64,000 nucleotides of DNA from Foliamicus sp965115835 (GCA_965115835.1 OZ220471.1:2480001-2544000), one strand, 5' to 3'; shown: positions 32,880 to 41,634, numbered from the stretch's first letter. A program made the numbers and translations. The notes: generated by a model not told the origin, from the letters alone.

Positions 32880-35003
32880 TCAGAAGTGCGAGCGGAACCC
32901 AAAGACCAGATTGCGTCCCGGCAGCGGCACCGTGTCCTTGACCAGCGAGCTGTGCCGGCGCGCGTCTTCGTCGCCCAGGTTGTGTCCGTGCACGAACAGA
33001 TCGAAGGTGGTTCCGCCCGAAGTTTCGATGGTCCAGGTGAAGTCCGCGTTGATCATCGTGTAGCCTTCCGTCGATGTTTCGAGGGCGGCGACACGGTCCT
33101 GATCGTCGTTCACCGTCACCTCCAGCCCGGCGAGGAACCGTTCGTTGTGGAACTGGATGCGCGAACCGTAACGCAACGGCGGGATCCTCGGGAGATAGGC
33201 GCCGTTGGCGAGTTTGCCCCTGACGTAATCGGCAAACAAGCGGATGTCCAGTTCCGTTTCGCCGACCATGAAGAGAGGTGTGAAGAATTCCGCCTCGACC
33301 CCTGTAAAGTCCGCGTCCCGCTGCACGAAATTGAAGATCGGGAACTCTCCGTGGTCATCGAACTCGCCCGAATCCTCGGGATAGATGAAACCGGCAAAGT
33401 CGGTGAGGAATGCCGTAACGCTCCAGTTCATGTCACCTTGCGACCTGCGAAGGCCGATGTCCATGTGTCGTGAGGTTTCCACGCCGAGATCGGAATTGCC
33501 GATCTCGATAGTACGGGTTCCCACATGCAGCCCGTCCGCATAGAGCTCCTCGCCTGCCGGCAAGCGCTCCGCGAGCGCCGCGTTGATCGCAAACGAATAG
33601 CCATCGCCGAAGTTGCGGATTCCCTCCAGCGAAAGGCTGGTGGCGCTGCCGCTGACCTCCGGTGAGTTGCCTGACGGCTTCTGCTTCTGGTATTCCAGCC
33701 GACCGCCCACCGACACATGCCAATCGGCGAAGGTGCGCTGTTCGACGACGAATGCGCCGTAACTCGATGTCTCGAACGGCGGAAGAAAGGCTTCGGGGCC
33801 GCTGACCGTCAACTTCCGGCGACCGAACTGCACTCCGAACGCTCCGTCCCAGTTGCCGAGAGGCGTGTGCATGAACTCGAGCCGCCCGTCCCAGATATCG
33901 CTCTCGAATTGGGCGCCAACCTCGTCGCCTTCGCCTTCCAGATGCTCGTAGTCGCTGACTCCGAGCCCAACGTTGATCGCATCAATAACGCCGGAAAGGC
34001 CAACCCGGCCTCCCTTGAGATCGAAGCGGGTCTGCTTCATGTCGGTACGGGCGGCTTCATGCCCATGCTCGTCTTCGTGGTCTTCATCCTCGTCCTCGTG
34101 ACCCTCTTCTTCTTCGTGGTGGTGATGACCCGGAAGACCGTATTTGGTGTTGAAACCACTCACGGACACGCCGAAGAAGCCGTTATCGCGCAGCCAGCTT
34201 CCGCCAAGCGAAAACGTGTTGCCGTCCAGATCGCTGTTTTCCACAATACCGAATATCGGCTCCTCGTGATCCTCGTCATTGTGATCCTCTCCCTCGTGCT
34301 CATCGCCGTGTTCGAGAGCCGCGTCCCGATCTGCAAAACCGGGAATCTCGTAGTCTTTCGACTGTCTGCCGATCACATCGAGATGCCAGGCAAAGCGATC
34401 ATTGCCGCCGTCCAGGGCAACCAGGCCGCTGCGGGATTCCGCAACCGAATCGCCGCTAACCTGGAATACGCCCTCGAATCCATCGGCGGGACTGTATACG
34501 GGGATGCGGTTCGTGATGGTATTGACCACGCCGCCAACCGCGCCGTTGCCGTAGAGCAGGGTCGTCGGCCCGCGAAATATCTCGATCTGCTCGGCGATGA
34601 GCGGATCGATGCTCACCGCATGGTCCTCGCTCGAGCCCGAAATGTCCATGGACTCAATGCCGTCCGCCATCGTTCTTACCCGCACGCCGGACAAGCCGCG
34701 GATGATCGGTCGCGACGCGCCGGCGCCAAAAAACGATGCGCTCACGCCGAGCTGATCGCCCAGCGTTTCGCCCAGGGTCGCACGAGTGATCCGCTCCAGC
34801 GTCTGCTCGCGAATGACGGTAATCGACTGGGCCAGTTCATCGGCGGACCGCTCGCGGAGCACACCTGTGATGTGCATCTCCTCCAGCGGACGGACAGCAT
34901 CGTCCTGTTCGGCCTGCGCCGTGGCGGCACAGGGAAAAAGAAGAAAGGGGAAAACCAGCGAAATCGCTTTCGCAGGCGTACGGAAAGTATCAGGGAATTG
35001 CAT
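32880..35003 (-). CDS. TonB-dependent receptor, probable zinc/metal uptake (ZnuD-like)
   Basis: A 707-residue outer-membrane receptor. A signal peptide (MQFPDTFRTPAKAIS, hydrophobic to about residue 30) precedes a plug domain (LGETLGDQLGVSASFFGAGA, IRGLSGVRVRTMADG, IFRGPTTLLYGNGAVGGVVN) and a beta-barrel ending in FGFRSHF, with the terminal Phe needed for barrel assembly. Two extracellular-loop regions are packed with His, Asp and Glu (for example LEHGDEHEGEDH and HHHHEEEEGHEDEDED), as in zinc receptors such as ZnuD. ATG 35003 gives the signal peptide; the frame opens further upstream. The small His-rich exported protein lies 79 bp upstream on the same strand. Confidence 0.87.
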   Translation of the reverse strand: MQFPDTFRTPAKAISLVFPFLLFPCAATAQAEQDDAVRPLEEMHITGVLRERSADELAQSITVIREQTLERITRATLGETLGDQLGVSASFFGAGASRPIIRGLSGVRVRTMADGIESMDISGSSEDHAVSIDPLIAEQIEIFRGPTTLLYGNGAVGGVVNTITNRIPVYSPADGFEGVFQVSGDSVAESRSGLVALDGGNDRFAWHLDVIGRQSKDYEIPGFADRDAALEHGDEHEGEDHNDEDHEEPIFGIVENSDLDGNTFSLGGSWLRDNGFFGVSVSGFNTKYGLPGHHHHEEEEGHEDEDEDHEDEHGHEAARTDMKQTRFDLKGGRVGLSGVIDAINVGLGVSDYEHLEGEGDEVGAQFESDIWDGRLEFMHTPLGNWDGAFGVQFGRRKLTVSGPEAFLPPFETSSYGAFVVEQRTFADWHVSVGGRLEYQKQKPSGNSPEVSGSATSLSLEGIRNFGDGYSFAINAALAERLPAGEELYADGLHVGTRTIEIGNSDLGVETSRHMDIGLRRSQGDMNWSVTAFLTDFAGFIYPEDSGEFDDHGEFPIFNFVQRDADFTGVEAEFFTPLFMVGETELDIRLFADYVRGKLANGAYLPRIPPLRYGSRIQFHNERFLAGLEVTVNDDQDRVAALETSTEGYTMINADFTWTIETSGGTTFDLFVHGHNLGDEDARRHSSLVKDTVPLPGRNLVFGFRSHF

Positions 35004-35082
35004 GGACTGCTCCGGAATCTCATATGTGGGGTACACCCCGCGCTCCGAACCTGGTCCGGAATGGCGAGGAAATCAACGAGGC

Positions 35083-35421
35083 TCAGGGAGCAGGGGGTGG
35101 AGCGCGCGCGAACCGTGTCTTGCGGAAGGAGTCCGGCACTGGCCGACGGCAGGCCAGAGCGGGCAGGGAAACAGAAACCGCCAGTGGCGAGACAGCCTTG
35201 ACAGCATGGACGTTTGCGTCGGCCAGACTGGCGCCGACGACACAGTATTCGCAGATGTGGTCGTTGTCGTGATGATCGTTGTCGGGGGCGTGGTGGTCGC
35301 CGTCGTGATGGCAGCCAGCGGGGGCGTGATGGTCGCCGGCGAAGACATGGCTCACAGTGATCGACTGCACCGCGATGAGGGCTGTCGCCATCACCGCCGC
35401 GAAGAGCGTGCGCCCGCACAT
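35083..35421 (-). CDS. Small His-rich exported protein
   Basis: A 112-residue protein with a signal-like N-terminus (MCGRTLFAAVMATALIAV). A His/Asp-rich segment follows (DHHAPAGCHHDGDHHAPDND), then an ICEYCVVG motif with two cysteines. This resembles small DUF2946-type proteins found beside metal TonB receptors, but I cannot confirm the family. It is probably co-transcribed with the receptor and may bind zinc or copper in the periplasm. ATG 35421 is preferred because a promoter -10 box lies at 35455-35460; GTG 35448 would leave almost no leader. Confidence 0.65.
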   Translation of the reverse strand: MCGRTLFAAVMATALIAVQSITVSHVFAGDHHAPAGCHHDGDHHAPDNDHHDNDHICEYCVVGASLADANVHAVKAVSPLAVSVSLPALACRRPVPDSFRKTRFARAPPPAP

Positions 35422-35454
35422 CAAGCTTTTGAGCCAGCCTGTATTCACGCGACG

Positions 35455-35483
35455 ATTATAAACCCGCGCCCTTGCAATATAAA
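35455..35483 (-). promoter_or_regulatory. Sigma-70-type promoter for the His-rich gene and TonB receptor
   Basis: On the minus strand, TTTATA (35483-35478) and a perfect TATAAT (35460-35455) are separated by 17 bases. Transcription should start near 35448, about 27 bases before ATG 35421. The MITE at 35505-35625 ends 22 bases upstream of the -35 box, so any upstream regulatory site has been displaced. Confidence 0.6.
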
Positions 35484-35504
35484 CTGCCTGCCGCTGCCGC
35501 CCAA

Positions 35505-35625
35505 CAGCAATTCCCGCCAAGCGTGGCAATGCTGGAAAATCAGCTTCGGTCCAACGCCTGAATGGTCACAAGCTTGGGTATTGGGCCCTGAACGAACAGC
35601 TCTGCATCGTTAGCGGGAATTGCTG
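35505..35625. mobile_element. MITE copy 3 (opposite orientation)
   Basis: A 121-bp element with ends CAGCAATTCCCGCCAAGCG and, inverted at the right, CAGCAATTCCCGCTAACG. A perfect 9-bp direct repeat GCCGCCCAA flanks it (35496-35504 and 35626-35634). Its interior is the reverse complement of copies 1 and 2. It lies just upstream of the promoter of the His-rich gene. Confidence 0.88.
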
Positions 35626-35727
35626 GCCGCCCAAGTCGCCGCCGATCAAGTAAGGGGACGCCCGCAGGCGCCCCCGAATCTGAAGTCCCCGGGATTTCTG
35701 GCTGTATCTCGATCATGAAGATTGATT

Positions 35728-35850
35728 TGCAAGAGGATCGAGCGCTTGTGGCGGCGCGAGGGGCTGAAGGTTCCCGGCAAGCAACCGAAACGAGGCCGGT
35801 TCTGGCTGAACGACGGCTCCTGTATTCGTCTGCGCGCCGAGCGGGCGGCT
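35728..35850 (+). pseudogene. Remnant of an IS3-family transposase (OrfB)
   Basis: The plus-strand translation RIERLWRREGLKVPGKQP followed by RGRFWLNDGSCIRLRAE is the N-terminal HTH_21-like region of IS3/IS407-type OrfB transposases, which normally continues into the DDE catalytic core. Similarity stops after about 40 residues and no catalytic residues or inverted ends are seen. It is an inactive fragment. Confidence 0.75.
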
Positions 35851-36020
35851 CCGTACACGGGCCTGACATTGCCGGGCCTTGAGATGTATCTTTTCCTGCG
35901 AAGCGCAGGCTTGCATTGCCCTCTTTCCGAGGCTCGCGTTCCGGCGCGGCCTTTCGCGCTTCCAATGCCGGAGCGGAGCCGGTGCGCCGGCGCATGCGTG
36001 CTGCGCTACACTTCACCGGA

Positions 36021-36812
36021 ATGATCGAGTATCCCGGATTCGATCCCGTGGCCCTGCGGGTCGGGCCGCTGGCCATCCGCTGGTACGGCCTCATGTACCT
36101 GCTGGGGTTCATCGCCGCCTGGCTCCTTGCCCAACGGCGGAGCAAGCGGCCCGGCAGCGACTTCACGCCGGCCATGGTGCAGGACCTCGTCTTCTACTGC
36201 TTCCTGGGCGTGATACTGGGCGGCCGGTTGGGCTACATCCTGTTTTATGGCTGGGAGCAAATCCTCGCCGATCCGCTGTACATCGTACGCATCTGGGAAG
36301 GCGGGATGTCCTTTCATGGCGGAAATGTTGGCGTGGCCGCAGCCATCTGGCTGTTCGCGCGCAAATACTCCAGGCCCCTTTTCGGCACTGCCGACTTCGT
36401 GGCGCCCCTGGCGCCGATCGGGTTGGGCGCCGGACGGATCGGCAACTTCATCAACAACGAGCTTTGGGGCAAGCCCAGCGATGTCCCCTGGGCGTTCGTG
36501 GTGGACGGCGTGGGCCGCCATCCCACACAGTTGTACGAAGCGTTTTTGGAGGGCGTGGTGTTGTTTGCGGCGCTTTGGTGGTACACCCGAGAACGCCGGG
36601 GCGGTGCGCCGCCGCAAAAATACGGCGCCGCCACCGGACTGTTTCTCGCCGGCTACGGCATTTTCCGGTTTCTGGTGGAGTTCCTGCGGCTACCGGATGC
36701 CCATCTGGGGTATCTGGCCTTCGGCTGGGTGACGATGGGACAACTGCTGAGCCTCCCCATGATCGCCTTCGGCCTGTGGCTGCTTGCAAGGCGCAACCCG
36801 CGCCCGGCCTGA
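36021..36812 (+). CDS. lgt: Prolipoprotein diacylglyceryl transferase Lgt
   Basis: A 263-residue inner-membrane enzyme that transfers diacylglycerol from phosphatidylglycerol to the lipobox cysteine of prolipoproteins. Several transmembrane helices are evident. The Lgt signature GRIGNFINNELWG is near residue 140, and the conserved WEGGMSFHGG and RHPTQLYEAFLEG segments are present. ATG 36021 matches the usual start (MIEYPGFDPVALRVGPLAIRWYG); frames extending upstream enter the IS3 remnant. It precedes thyA by 7 bp, a common proteobacterial pair. Confidence 0.96.
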   Translation: MIEYPGFDPVALRVGPLAIRWYGLMYLLGFIAAWLLAQRRSKRPGSDFTPAMVQDLVFYCFLGVILGGRLGYILFYGWEQILADPLYIVRIWEGGMSFHGGNVGVAAAIWLFARKYSRPLFGTADFVAPLAPIGLGAGRIGNFINNELWGKPSDVPWAFVVDGVGRHPTQLYEAFLEGVVLFAALWWYTRERRGGAPPQKYGAATGLFLAGYGIFRFLVEFLRLPDAHLGYLAFGWVTMGQLLSLPMIAFGLWLLARRNPRPA

Positions 36813-36819
36813 GCGAGCC

Positions 36820-37614
36820 ATGCGCCAGTACCTCGATTTGCTGAGGGAAGTCCTGGAACACGGCGCGGAGCGCCCCGACCGCACCGGCACCGGCACACGG
36901 GTGCTGTTCGGGCGGCAGATGCGCTTCGATCTGGCCAACGGTTTCCCCATGCTGACCACCAAGAAACTGCCCCTGCGCGTGATTTCGCTGGAACTGTTGT
37001 GGTTCTTGCGCGGCAGCACCAACATCCAGTGGCTGCGGGAGCGGGGGGTGAAGATCTGGGATGAATGGGCCGACGAGGACGGCAATCTGGGGCCGATATA
37101 CGGCGCACAATGGCGGGCCTGGCCGGACGGCAACGGCGGCGCCATCGACCAGGTGGAACTGGCGCTGAAGACCATCCGCGAAAACCCGCATTCGCGGCGG
37201 ATCATCATCAATGCCTGGAATGTCGCCCAGATCGCGCAGATGAAACTGCCGCCCTGCCACCTGATGCTGCAATTGCACGTGAACGGCGGGCGGCTGTCCG
37301 GTCATCTGTATCAGCGCAGCGCGGACCTGTTCCTGGGAGTGCCCTTCAATATCGCCTCCTACGCCCTGCTGATCAGCATGATGGCTGAGCAAACCGGCCT
37401 CGAAAGCGGCGAGTTCATCTGGACCGGCGGCGATTGCCACCTGTACGCCAACCACCTGGAGCAGGCCCGCGAGCAATCGCGGCGCGAGCCGCGCAAACTG
37501 CCGGAACTGGTCATCCGGCCCGGCCGGCAATCCATCGACGACTATTGCGAAGGCGACTTCGAGTTGCGCGGCTACCAGCCCCATCCGCATATTCCCGCCC
37601 CGATTTCCGTATGA
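36820..37614 (+). CDS. thyA: Thymidylate synthase
   Basis: A 264-residue enzyme converting dUMP to dTMP with methylenetetrahydrofolate. Length equals that of E. coli ThyA, and the nucleophile Cys falls at residue 146 in PPCHLML, as in E. coli. Other conserved segments are DRTGTGTRVLFGRQ, ELLWFLRGSTN, RRIIINAWN and YQRSADLFLGVPFN. ATG 36820 was chosen over a longer frame (36784) because it gives the canonical MRQYLDLL start. Coupled to lgt upstream. Confidence 0.97.
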   Translation: MRQYLDLLREVLEHGAERPDRTGTGTRVLFGRQMRFDLANGFPMLTTKKLPLRVISLELLWFLRGSTNIQWLRERGVKIWDEWADEDGNLGPIYGAQWRAWPDGNGGAIDQVELALKTIRENPHSRRIIINAWNVAQIAQMKLPPCHLMLQLHVNGGRLSGHLYQRSADLFLGVPFNIASYALLISMMAEQTGLESGEFIWTGGDCHLYANHLEQAREQSRREPRKLPELVIRPGRQSIDDYCEGDFELRGYQPHPHIPAPISV

Positions 37615-37654
37615 GGGAGCGCATCCTTGAAAGCACCCTCTAGGGAGACAGACC

Positions 37655-38611
37655 ATGAGCATGATCCCGGACCACCGAAAGAACACCGACCTTGAACGTC
37701 GCTCACTGCTGAAGGGCTTGGGCGCGGGCGCGCTGGGCGCCGGCGCAATGGGGGCGAGCGCACTGGCCGGATGCGCGCCCGCGCGCCGCGTTCCCCTGGA
37801 TCTGAACGATCCCGTCTCGCGCCTGCGGGCGCGCGTGAAGACCTTCGGTTCGCTGGCGGAAGAAACCGTGCATCGGGTTTCGCGCGGGCATGTGTGGGCG
37901 TACCTCCACGAAGGCAATCTCGAGCCGCTGTTCAGCATGATCAACTACAACATCACGCGCTGGCGGCAGGTGGAAGAAAACCTGTATGCCTCCACCATGA
38001 ACGAGGCCGCGCTGTTCACGAAGTTCGACACCGATGAGGTCATTACGCACTGGGACAATCCCTTTACCGGCGAGACCGTGGAGGTGCAGCAGTACCTCAC
38101 CGGACCGATTTCGATAAAGAGCGGCCTGGAAGGGACGGTGACCGACGAGACCGCAACCATCAAGCCGCAGAACATGCAATGGTGGGCGGCGGGAGGCTGG
38201 CTCTACATCCCCATTCAATCCCGGTTCGCCTTCCCCAACCCCCTGCGCCCGGAGGTGTGGCCCAAGGCCTCGGTGGGTCCGACCTTCCACTGGGATTCGT
38301 TCCTGTTCTTCGCCGCCAGCATTGCCGATCTGGAGAACCCGGATCTCGACATGGCGCCGGCCATCAGCCACTACCAGGAAACGCTCAACTGGAATCCGTG
38401 GATGCTGATGGGGCAGCGCCCCGGACGCCAGCTTTCCCGCGGCTACGGCTGCAAGCTGCGCAGCCTGGACGAAATGCCGGCGAACCTGCGCGACCGGCCG
38501 GAGGAATACGCACCGGAAATGTTCGCTCTCGAGCGCTGGACGGAAGTGAAGAACGACATGAAGGTGTTCATGGAAAACCGGACTCCGGCCACGGCGGAGA
38601 CACAGGAATGA
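37655..38611 (+). CDS. DUF1838-family protein with Tat signal
   Basis: A 318-residue protein. The N-terminus carries a twin-arginine motif (ERRSLLKG, residues 14-21) followed by a Gly/Ala-rich hydrophobic stretch and a cysteine (LAGCAPA) that may be a lipobox. The mature part, with repeated Trp-rich segments (NMQWWAAGGWLYIP, TLNWNPWMLMGQRPGRQLSRG), matches the DUF1838 family, whose function is unknown. Export in folded form is suggested by the Tat motif. AGGGAGA lies just before ATG 37655. Its stop overlaps the apaG start (ATGA), an unusual partner for apaG. Confidence 0.82.
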   Translation: MSMIPDHRKNTDLERRSLLKGLGAGALGAGAMGASALAGCAPARRVPLDLNDPVSRLRARVKTFGSLAEETVHRVSRGHVWAYLHEGNLEPLFSMINYNITRWRQVEENLYASTMNEAALFTKFDTDEVITHWDNPFTGETVEVQQYLTGPISIKSGLEGTVTDETATIKPQNMQWWAAGGWLYIPIQSRFAFPNPLRPEVWPKASVGPTFHWDSFLFFAASIADLENPDLDMAPAISHYQETLNWNPWMLMGQRPGRQLSRGYGCKLRSLDEMPANLRDRPEEYAPEMFALERWTEVKNDMKVFMENRTPATAETQE

Positions 38612-38979
38612 TCTCGGGCGAGCACATCCACATCGAGGTGGAGCCCGCCTATCTGGGGCAGGATGTCCATGGCGTACGCCATGCCTTCCGCTACACCATC
38701 ACCATCCACAACCGCGGCGCCGAACCGGCCCGCCTGCTGACGCGCCACTGGATCATCACTGACGGCAACGGGCGCGTGGAGGAAGTGTTCGGCGACGGGG
38801 TTGTGGGAGAGCAGCCTCGACTCTGCCCGGGAGAGCAGCACCGTTATACCAGCGGCGCCATCATCGACACCCCCTTCGGGACCATGCAGGGCAGCTACGG
38901 CATGACCACCGACAGCGGCGAAAAGTTCTCGGCAACCATCCCGCTGTTCCGCCTCCAGGCCCCCGGCGTCCTCCATTAG
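38608..38979 (+). CDS. apaG: ApaG protein (Co2+/Mg2+ efflux-associated)
   Basis: A 123-residue single-domain fibronectin-III-like protein. RYTITIHNRGAEPARLLTRH, WIITDGNGRVEEVFGDGVVG and GTMQGSYGMTTDSGE match ApaG closely. It normally sits in rsmA-apaG-apaH order; here apaG-apaH are together but run toward rsmA from the opposite strand. The molecular role is not settled. Confidence 0.94.
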   Translation: MISGEHIHIEVEPAYLGQDVHGVRHAFRYTITIHNRGAEPARLLTRHWIITDGNGRVEEVFGDGVVGEQPRLCPGEQHRYTSGAIIDTPFGTMQGSYGMTTDSGEKFSATIPLFRLQAPGVLH

Positions 38980-39034
38980 ACCGCGCCGAAGCCTGGAGGC
39001 GACGATTCCTGACAGGTACAGGCCGGGTCTCCAA

Positions 39035-39844
39035 ATGGCGATCTGGGCGGTGGGGGATGTGCAGGGGTGCTCTGGTCCCCTGGATGCGCTCCTGGAGCGC
39101 ATCGATTTCGATCCCGCATCGGACCGGCTGTGGTTATGCGGCGATCTGGTCAACCGGGGCCCCGATTCCATGGGCGTGCTGACCCGCGTTCGGAAGCTGG
39201 AATCGGCGGCGGTCACGGTGCTCGGCAATCACGACCTGCACTGGCTGGCCGCCAATTTCCACAGCGCGGACCCGGCAGTTCGAGCCAGCGCAGACTGGTT
39301 GCGCCGGCAGCCGCTGGCGCATTACGACGCCGGCGCGAACTGCCTCCTGGCGCACGCCGGGGTTTACCCGGGCTGGAGCCTGGGGCAGACGCTGGCCTTT
39401 GCCGGGGAGGTGGAAGAAGTCCTGAAGGGTCCCGGTTGCGACGAGTTTCTCGCTAACATGTACGGCGACCTGCCCAATCGCTGGAGCGACGGTCTCGACG
39501 GCATCGAGCGCCTGCGCGCGATCGTCAACGCACTCACCCGCATCCGCATGGTCGAGGAGCGCGGGCGGATGGATTTCGCCTTCAAGGGTCCTCCGGGAAA
39601 GCAACCTCCCTGCCTCGCACCGTGGTTCGCCCGCCCTTCCGCCTTGCCGGAAACATGCCGGGTGGCGTTCGGCCACTGGTCGGCGCTGGGGCATTTCGCG
39701 ACGGACCGTCTGGTGGCCCTGGATTCCGGTTGCGTGTGGGGTCGCTCGCTGACGGCCGTGCGCCTGGACGGACCGGCGCAGACGGTCCGGGTTCCCTGCG
39801 CCGGAAGGCGCCGGGAGTCACGAGGCGGCGCACCGGCGGCGTGA
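39035..39844 (+). CDS. apaH: Bis(5'-nucleosyl)-tetraphosphatase, symmetrical
   Basis: A 269-residue metallophosphatase that splits Ap4A into two ADP. The PPP-family motifs are clear: GDVQGC near residue 7, GDLVNRGPDS near 34, and GNHD near 66, with HAGVYPGWS later. The gene ends inside rsmA on the other strand (27-bp convergent overlap). Confidence 0.95.
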   Translation: MAIWAVGDVQGCSGPLDALLERIDFDPASDRLWLCGDLVNRGPDSMGVLTRVRKLESAAVTVLGNHDLHWLAANFHSADPAVRASADWLRRQPLAHYDAGANCLLAHAGVYPGWSLGQTLAFAGEVEEVLKGPGCDEFLANMYGDLPNRWSDGLDGIERLRAIVNALTRIRMVEERGRMDFAFKGPPGKQPPCLAPWFARPSALPETCRVAFGHWSALGHFATDRLVALDSGCVWGRSLTAVRLDGPAQTVRVPCAGRRRESRGGAPAA

Positions 39845-40600
39845 TCGGATCAGCCGTTCGGAAAGGTTGACGTATTCGGCCACCGGGACCTGCTCGGCGC
39901 GCAGCGCCGGGTCGATGCCGGCGGCTTTTATCTCCTCTCTTGATGCGACCGGGCGCAAGGCGTTGGCGAGGGTCTTGCGGCGCTGGGAAAAAGCCTGACG
40001 CACCACGCGCTCGAAGGATTCCGGCCTTTCGATGCGAAAGCGCGAATCGGGAATCAGCCGCACCACCGCCGATTCCACCTTCGGGCGCGGCCGAAAGGAT
40101 TCGGGATCGACGCAAAAGCACAACTCGGCCCGGCAACGCGCCGCCGCCATGACGGTCAGCCGGCCGTAGCGCCGGCTTCCCGGAAGCGCGCAGAGGCGCT
40201 CGGCCACTTCGCGTTGCAGCATCACGATCAGGTCCCGGAAGGTTCCCGTGTACTGAAGCAGGCGAAACAGCAGCGGAGTGCTCAGGTAGTACGGCAGGTT
40301 GCCGATCAACCGAAGCCCCGGAGAGGCCACGCCGGCATAGTCGAAGTCGAGCGCATCCGCCACATGAACCACCAACGGTTTCCCGGACCAACGGGCGCGC
40401 AGCCGCTCGCCGAGCAGCGGGTCGATCTCTACCGCGTGAACGATGGCGCCGGCGTCCAGCAGCGGCGCCGTTAGGGCGCCGCGGCCCGGACCGATTTCAA
40501 CGAAGCGTTCTCCCGGGCGCGGATTCGCAAGCTGGAGGATCTCCCCAATCACATGCGCATCGATCAGGAAGTGCTGGCCGCGCCTGACGCGCCCTTTCAT
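39818..40600 (-). CDS. rsmA: 16S rRNA dimethyladenosine transferase RsmA (KsgA)
   Basis: A 260-residue SAM-dependent enzyme that dimethylates two adjacent adenines near the 3' end of 16S rRNA. Motif I is EIGPGRGALT near residue 36 and the catalytic motif IV is NLPYYLS near 100. The N-terminal QHFLID is typical. Its ATG overlaps the stop of pdxA (ATGA), as in the classic surA-pdxA-rsmA operon. Confidence 0.95.
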   Translation of the reverse strand: MKGRVRRGQHFLIDAHVIGEILQLANPRPGERFVEIGPGRGALTAPLLDAGAIVHAVEIDPLLGERLRARWSGKPLVVHVADALDFDYAGVASPGLRLIGNLPYYLSTPLLFRLLQYTGTFRDLIVMLQREVAERLCALPGSRRYGRLTVMAAARCRAELCFCVDPESFRPRPKVESAVVRLIPDSRFRIERPESFERVVRQAFSQRRKTLANALRPVASREEIKAAGIDPALRAEQVPVAEYVNLSERLIRSRRRCAAS

Positions 40601-41634
40601 GGCTCCGCGCCCGCCGTTCTGCTCTCCGCCATGCGGGCGGCGGCAGCCACGGCTTCGATCAGGCTGCCTTCGTTGGCGCGCCCGGTCCCGGCAAGATCGA
40701 ACGCCGTCCCGTGATCCACCGAACAGCGCACGAACGGCAATCCCAGCGTCACATTCACCGTCCGCCCGAAACCTGCGTACTTGATTACCGGCAAACCCTG
40801 GTCGTGATACATCGCCAACACGGCGTCGTACCGGGACAGGACCGCGGGGGCGAAGGCCGTGTCCGCGGGCCAGGGTCCGTCCACCCGCTCCTGCCCGAAG
40901 TCCGCCACGGCGCGGGCCACCACATCGCGGTCTTCGCTGCCGAGTTCGCCCTGTTCCCCGGCGTGCGGGTTCAGGCCGAGAACCGCGATCCGCGGATCAA
41001 CGATACCGAACTGGCGCTCCAGGCCGTGGCGCAGCACCGACAGCACAGCCGCCAGCCGCTTGCGCGTGAGGGCTGCGGGCACCGCGCTCAGCGGCAAATG
41101 GGTGGTGGCCAGGGCCACCCGCAACGGAGCGCATCCGCGCCCGGTCTCGCAAGTGAGGAGCATGACGGGCGTGGGAACCCCGGCGAGTTGCGCCAGGTAC
41201 TCCGTGTGGCCCATGAAGTCCAGGCCCGCTTGTCGCAGGACCGCCTTGTTGACGGGCCCCGTCACCAGTGCGTCGAATTCTCCGCTCATGCATCCCCTGG
41301 CGCCGCGCTCGATTGCCGCCTGCACCGCGGTGGCGTTGCGCGGGTCGGCGGTTCCCGGGAAGCAGCGATGGGGAAGTGGAATGGGCGCGATGCGCAGCCC
41401 GGGGCCGCTTTCGGCCGGGTCGTAAGCCGCTGCCGAAAACGGCAGATCGAGCAGCCGCGCGCGCTGGCGCAACAGCTGCGGGTCGGCAAGCAGAATCACG
41501 CGAAAATCGCGAATTCGAGGGGCTGCCTTGATGACGATGTCCGGGCCAATCCCGGCCGGTTCGCCAACGCTGAGCGCGATTCGGGCTACTGTTTGTATTC
41601 CACGTAGGCCTCGGCGCGCAGCCTTTGCAGCCAA
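40597..41634 (-). CDS. pdxA: 4-hydroxythreonine-4-phosphate dehydrogenase PdxA
   Basis: A 345-residue NAD-dependent enzyme of vitamin B6 synthesis. LSVGEPAGIGPDIVIK at the start, FMGHTEYLAQL in the middle and YHDQGLPVIKYAGF with VDHGTAFDLAGTG near the end are diagnostic. No ATG or GTG fits. The best start is TTG 41634, which overlaps the surA 3' end by 49 bp; about 15 N-terminal residues before homology are therefore uncertain. Confidence 0.93.
   Translation of the reverse strand: MAAKAARRGLRGIQTVARIALSVGEPAGIGPDIVIKAAPRIRDFRVILLADPQLLRQRARLLDLPFSAAAYDPAESGPGLRIAPIPLPHRCFPGTADPRNATAVQAAIERGARGCMSGEFDALVTGPVNKAVLRQAGLDFMGHTEYLAQLAGVPTPVMLLTCETGRGCAPLRVALATTHLPLSAVPAALTRKRLAAVLSVLRHGLERQFGIVDPRIAVLGLNPHAGEQGELGSEDRDVVARAVADFGQERVDGPWPADTAFAPAVLSRYDAVLAMYHDQGLPVIKYAGFGRTVNVTLGLPFVRCSVDHGTAFDLAGTGRANEGSLIEAVAAAARMAESRTAGAEP

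Noticed and set aside
35004..35082. Zur or Fur box before the TonB receptor
   Set aside because: I looked for an AT-rich palindrome in the 79-bp gap and saw none convincing.
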